DNA of 64,000 nt from JAFAGX01 sp035622175. Lineage in GTDB: Bacteria > Acidobacteriota > Terriglobia > Terriglobales > Acidobacteriaceae. A program made the translations under genes and the position numbers. Of this stretch, positions 62,206 to 64,000 are shown one piece after another; the stretch's first letter is position 1; every line of letters begins with the position of its first letter. The notes under the pieces were generated by a model. That model saw only the letters and a list, made by a program, of their open reading frames with translations. It did no database searches and was not told the DNA's origin. The DNA is taken from assembly GCA_035622175.1 (NCBI GenBank), contig DASPVV010000016.1, forward strand, positions 1 through 64,000, given 5' to 3'.

Positions 62206-62809
62206 AAGGACATCCTCGACCAAAAGCTAGACTGGAATCCCCTTTTTTGACTTCAAGAATGGCTCCATTGTACGCCGATCTTCGCTGCCCGGTCGCAGCT
62301 TCGCACCGAGACAGTCCCCATTTCCGTTGCATAGCAACAACGGGTGATGGCACGTGGACTCGAAGTGCCCACGGCTGTGCGCGGATGCGCCCGGTGGGAA
62401 GGCCCAGAACTCGTTATTGAATCGTGGATGCGGTTGGGTACACACGAGTTGTATTTCTTTGACTGTTGGTCCCCTCTCTCCTCACGGCCAGAGCTCGTCG
62501 ATGAAACACCGGAGGGACGACTTAGCTCGACAACTCACAGTCCTCGCTAGGGCCGGATAGGAACTCGGAGATCGCGTCCTGGCGCCTCCCATCGACTTGC
62601 TTCAGCACCCTGCTAAGGTACCCTGACCTCACCAGATACCTCTGTCGGCCCAGACCGAGGCGAAGGGTATGTCTTGCGCGGAGTGGCGGGGCCTGACGTC
62701 CTTGCCACCGCAGGCTACGTCGAAGACGAACTTTCTCGCGTTTTCAACCGGGAGGGGACTTGTAGGGAGCGCGTCCGAGAGAGACAATGTCAGCCAAGCA
62801 GGAGGCTTT
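62206..62809. other. Intergenic region without a supported gene
   Basis: This 604-bp region separates two divergent genes. Short frames here have no ribosome site or family similarity, and no repeat or RNA fold stands out. Confidence 0.5.
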
Positions 62810-63241
62810 GTGTCAGATCGAAAATACCGCCAACGCGGATATCAGGACAAAGGCGAAGACGGGCAGAAGCAGCCGTCGGATAAGCCAGTAAAGCCGGTGA
62901 AAAAAGACACGTTTGGCCCGCGCCCCCTGCAGATGCCCGGCACTCGCATGGTGTCTCGCTGCGCGCAATGTGGAACGCTGCTTCCGGTTGGCATCGAGCC
63001 TACCTTGAAGTGTCCAAAATGCGGCTTCGAACTCCATTCCTGCCGTCAGTGCACTTACTTTGATACCTCCAGCCGCTTCGAATGCACCCAGCCCATCCGG
63101 GAGCGCATCGCACGCAAGGACGAGCGCAACCAGTGCACGTTTTTCTCCATGCGGGTCGGGGTAGAAAAAGAAACTTCGACACCAAGCGCCGTGCGCCCCA
63201 CCGACGCACGGCAAGCCTTCGAGAATCTCTTCAAGAAATAG
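62810..63241 (+). CDS. Cys-rich zinc-ribbon-like protein
   Basis: GTG 62810 has AGGAGG five nt upstream and is chosen as the start; the frame is open from 62669. The 143-residue product has a charged, flexible N-terminal part (about 1-45), then RCAQCGTLLP and LKCPKCGFELHSCRQC (a double zinc ribbon with six Cys), followed by FECTQPIRERIARKDERNQC. The Cys positions are those of a two-zinc cluster. I know similar acidobacterial proteins of unknown function. Binding to nucleic acid or to a partner is possible. Confidence 0.7.
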   Translation: MSDRKYRQRGYQDKGEDGQKQPSDKPVKPVKKDTFGPRPLQMPGTRMVSRCAQCGTLLPVGIEPTLKCPKCGFELHSCRQCTYFDTSSRFECTQPIRERIARKDERNQCTFFSMRVGVEKETSTPSAVRPTDARQAFENLFKK

Positions 63242-63502
63242 CCTCGGCGTAGAAAGTGCGGGTTCTGCTGACGCCTCTCGAGTTTCTGCAACCAAACCGC
63301 GAACCAAGCTCGCCTTAACAAGCTTGCGACCCAGGCAAGCGGACCATCTCGAGTCGGCCTCTGCAAGGATCCGGATCGAAGTGCGGGTCAACTTGGGGAT
63401 GCGCTCGCACAGGAGAATCCTCCTGCTGATCGGCCGATTCGAGAACCAATGCCGCGCTGTCGCCGAAGAGGTCGGTCGGGGTATGAAAAGCTGTGACCGC
63501 TT

Positions 63503-64000
63503 CTAGGGTTTAAGGCTTGGGCGAAGCAGCACCTCGCTGGCAAACGACTGTGGCGATTGGGTAACCAGCATGGCGACGACGTGCGCCACGTCCTCGGGTT
63601 TTAGCATCTTCCCTGAGTCTTTCCCGGTATGCGGGCTGAATGCTGTGTATACCGATCCAGGGCAGACAACGGCCACCCGAATGTGATAACCACGTAGCTC
63701 CTCGGCCACGGCATACGTGAGACCGTTCAATCCCCATTTGGAGGCTGCATACGCCGCACCGTTCGGCAACGGATTCTTACCAGCCAAAGAGGAGATATTG
63801 ATGATGTGCCCCGCCCGCCGCTGAATCATGGCCGGCACACAGGCACGCATACAGTAATAAACTCCGCGCAGATTCGTGTTCAAGATCCGGTCCCAAGCCT
63901 CTGGGGGGAGTTCGTGCAGAGGACTTTCCAGGTCTCCAACTCCTGCGTTGTTGACCAAGATATCGATCCGACCCAAGGTGGCGTTTACTTGCGCCGCCAT
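63503..64000 (-). CDS. SDR-family NAD(P)-dependent oxidoreductase, 5' truncated
   Basis: The gene runs off the window at base 64000. The visible 165 residues include LVNNAG, INISSLAGK with the catalytic Ser, and YAASKWGLNG with the catalytic Tyr and Lys (YxxxK). CPGSVYTAF follows, and MLKPEDVAHVVAMLV is typical of the classical SDR C-terminus. The N-terminal glycine motif is outside. Substrate unknown. The nearest neighbour is the zinc-ribbon protein, convergent with it. Confidence 0.9.
   Translation of the reverse strand: MAAQVNATLGRIDILVNNAGVGDLESPLHELPPEAWDRILNTNLRGVYYCMRACVPAMIQRRAGHIINISSLAGKNPLPNGAAYAASKWGLNGLTYAVAEELRGYHIRVAVVCPGSVYTAFSPHTGKDSGKMLKPEDVAHVVAMLVTQSPQSFASEVLLRPSLKP

Overview
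The window looks like chromosomal DNA of a member of the Acidobacteriota. The evidence is the combination of families rather than any marker gene: an Oar-type TonB-dependent receptor with a carboxypeptidase-regulatory-like N-domain, a GloVer tandem-repeat protein, serine/threonine kinases with extracytoplasmic propeller or TPR modules, a PadR regulator next to a duplicated-FtsX orphan permease (ADOP), a lone secretin, and several secreted beta-propeller proteins. Base composition is moderately GC-rich throughout. No transposase, phage gene or CRISPR array is visible.

Layout. 1-9163: a carbohydrate-linked block with a clan-A glycoside hydrolase (cut by the window edge), an Oar/SusC-like receptor, a LacI-family regulator, a promoter carrying a textbook LacI-type palindrome, a GH5 hydrolase and a 7-repeat GloVer protein. 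9282-12993: M20 peptidase, Phd/VapC toxin-antitoxin pair, ThiO-like amine oxidase, tRNA-Arg(TCG). 13263-17251: PilZ protein, small secreted proteins, EVE-domain protein, TonB-C protein, di-haem oxidoreductase with a clear terminator. 17252-18018: gene-free stretch with short repeats and a tRNA-like fragment. 18019-22856: zinc-ribbon/Sel1 protein, then XdhC, MobA-like and HAD genes (molybdenum hydroxylase maturation without the hydroxylase), then an MDR oxidoreductase. 22958-31818: Ser/Thr kinase with propeller, a solitary nuoB, a GHMP kinase, a BamE-like secreted protein, NAD synthetase and a DsbA-like protein. 31950-32990: DUF5367-like membrane protein and TetR regulator behind a palindrome. 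33094-41783: lone secretin, citrate synthase, cytochrome P460, cysteine desulfurase with MnmA, and envelope proteins. 42244-46607: YXWGXW His-rich protein, CAP protein, GNAT, DrrAB-type ABC exporter.

46672-54162 is the most system-like part: a PadR regulator, an unusual MacB-core protein with a C-terminal Cys/His tail and a full ADOP on the minus strand, divergent from a small secreted protein, an ABC ATPase and a 12-TM permease on the plus strand. Two nearly identical 18-bp palindromic sites lie head-to-head in the 90-bp divergent gap and could let one PadR control both arms. 54535-64000: YVTN propeller, a second Ser/Thr kinase with TPRs, a large propeller/IPT protein, a zinc-ribbon protein and a truncated SDR.

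Two recurring regulatory themes come from reading the non-coding DNA: four regulatory genes (LacI, Phd, TetR, PadR) have near-perfect palindromes in the promoter they would be expected to control, and both Ser/Thr kinase genes share a TTGACT-N17/18-TACCAT promoter that would give almost leaderless transcripts. All functions are inferred from sequence motifs read by eye; no database search was run.
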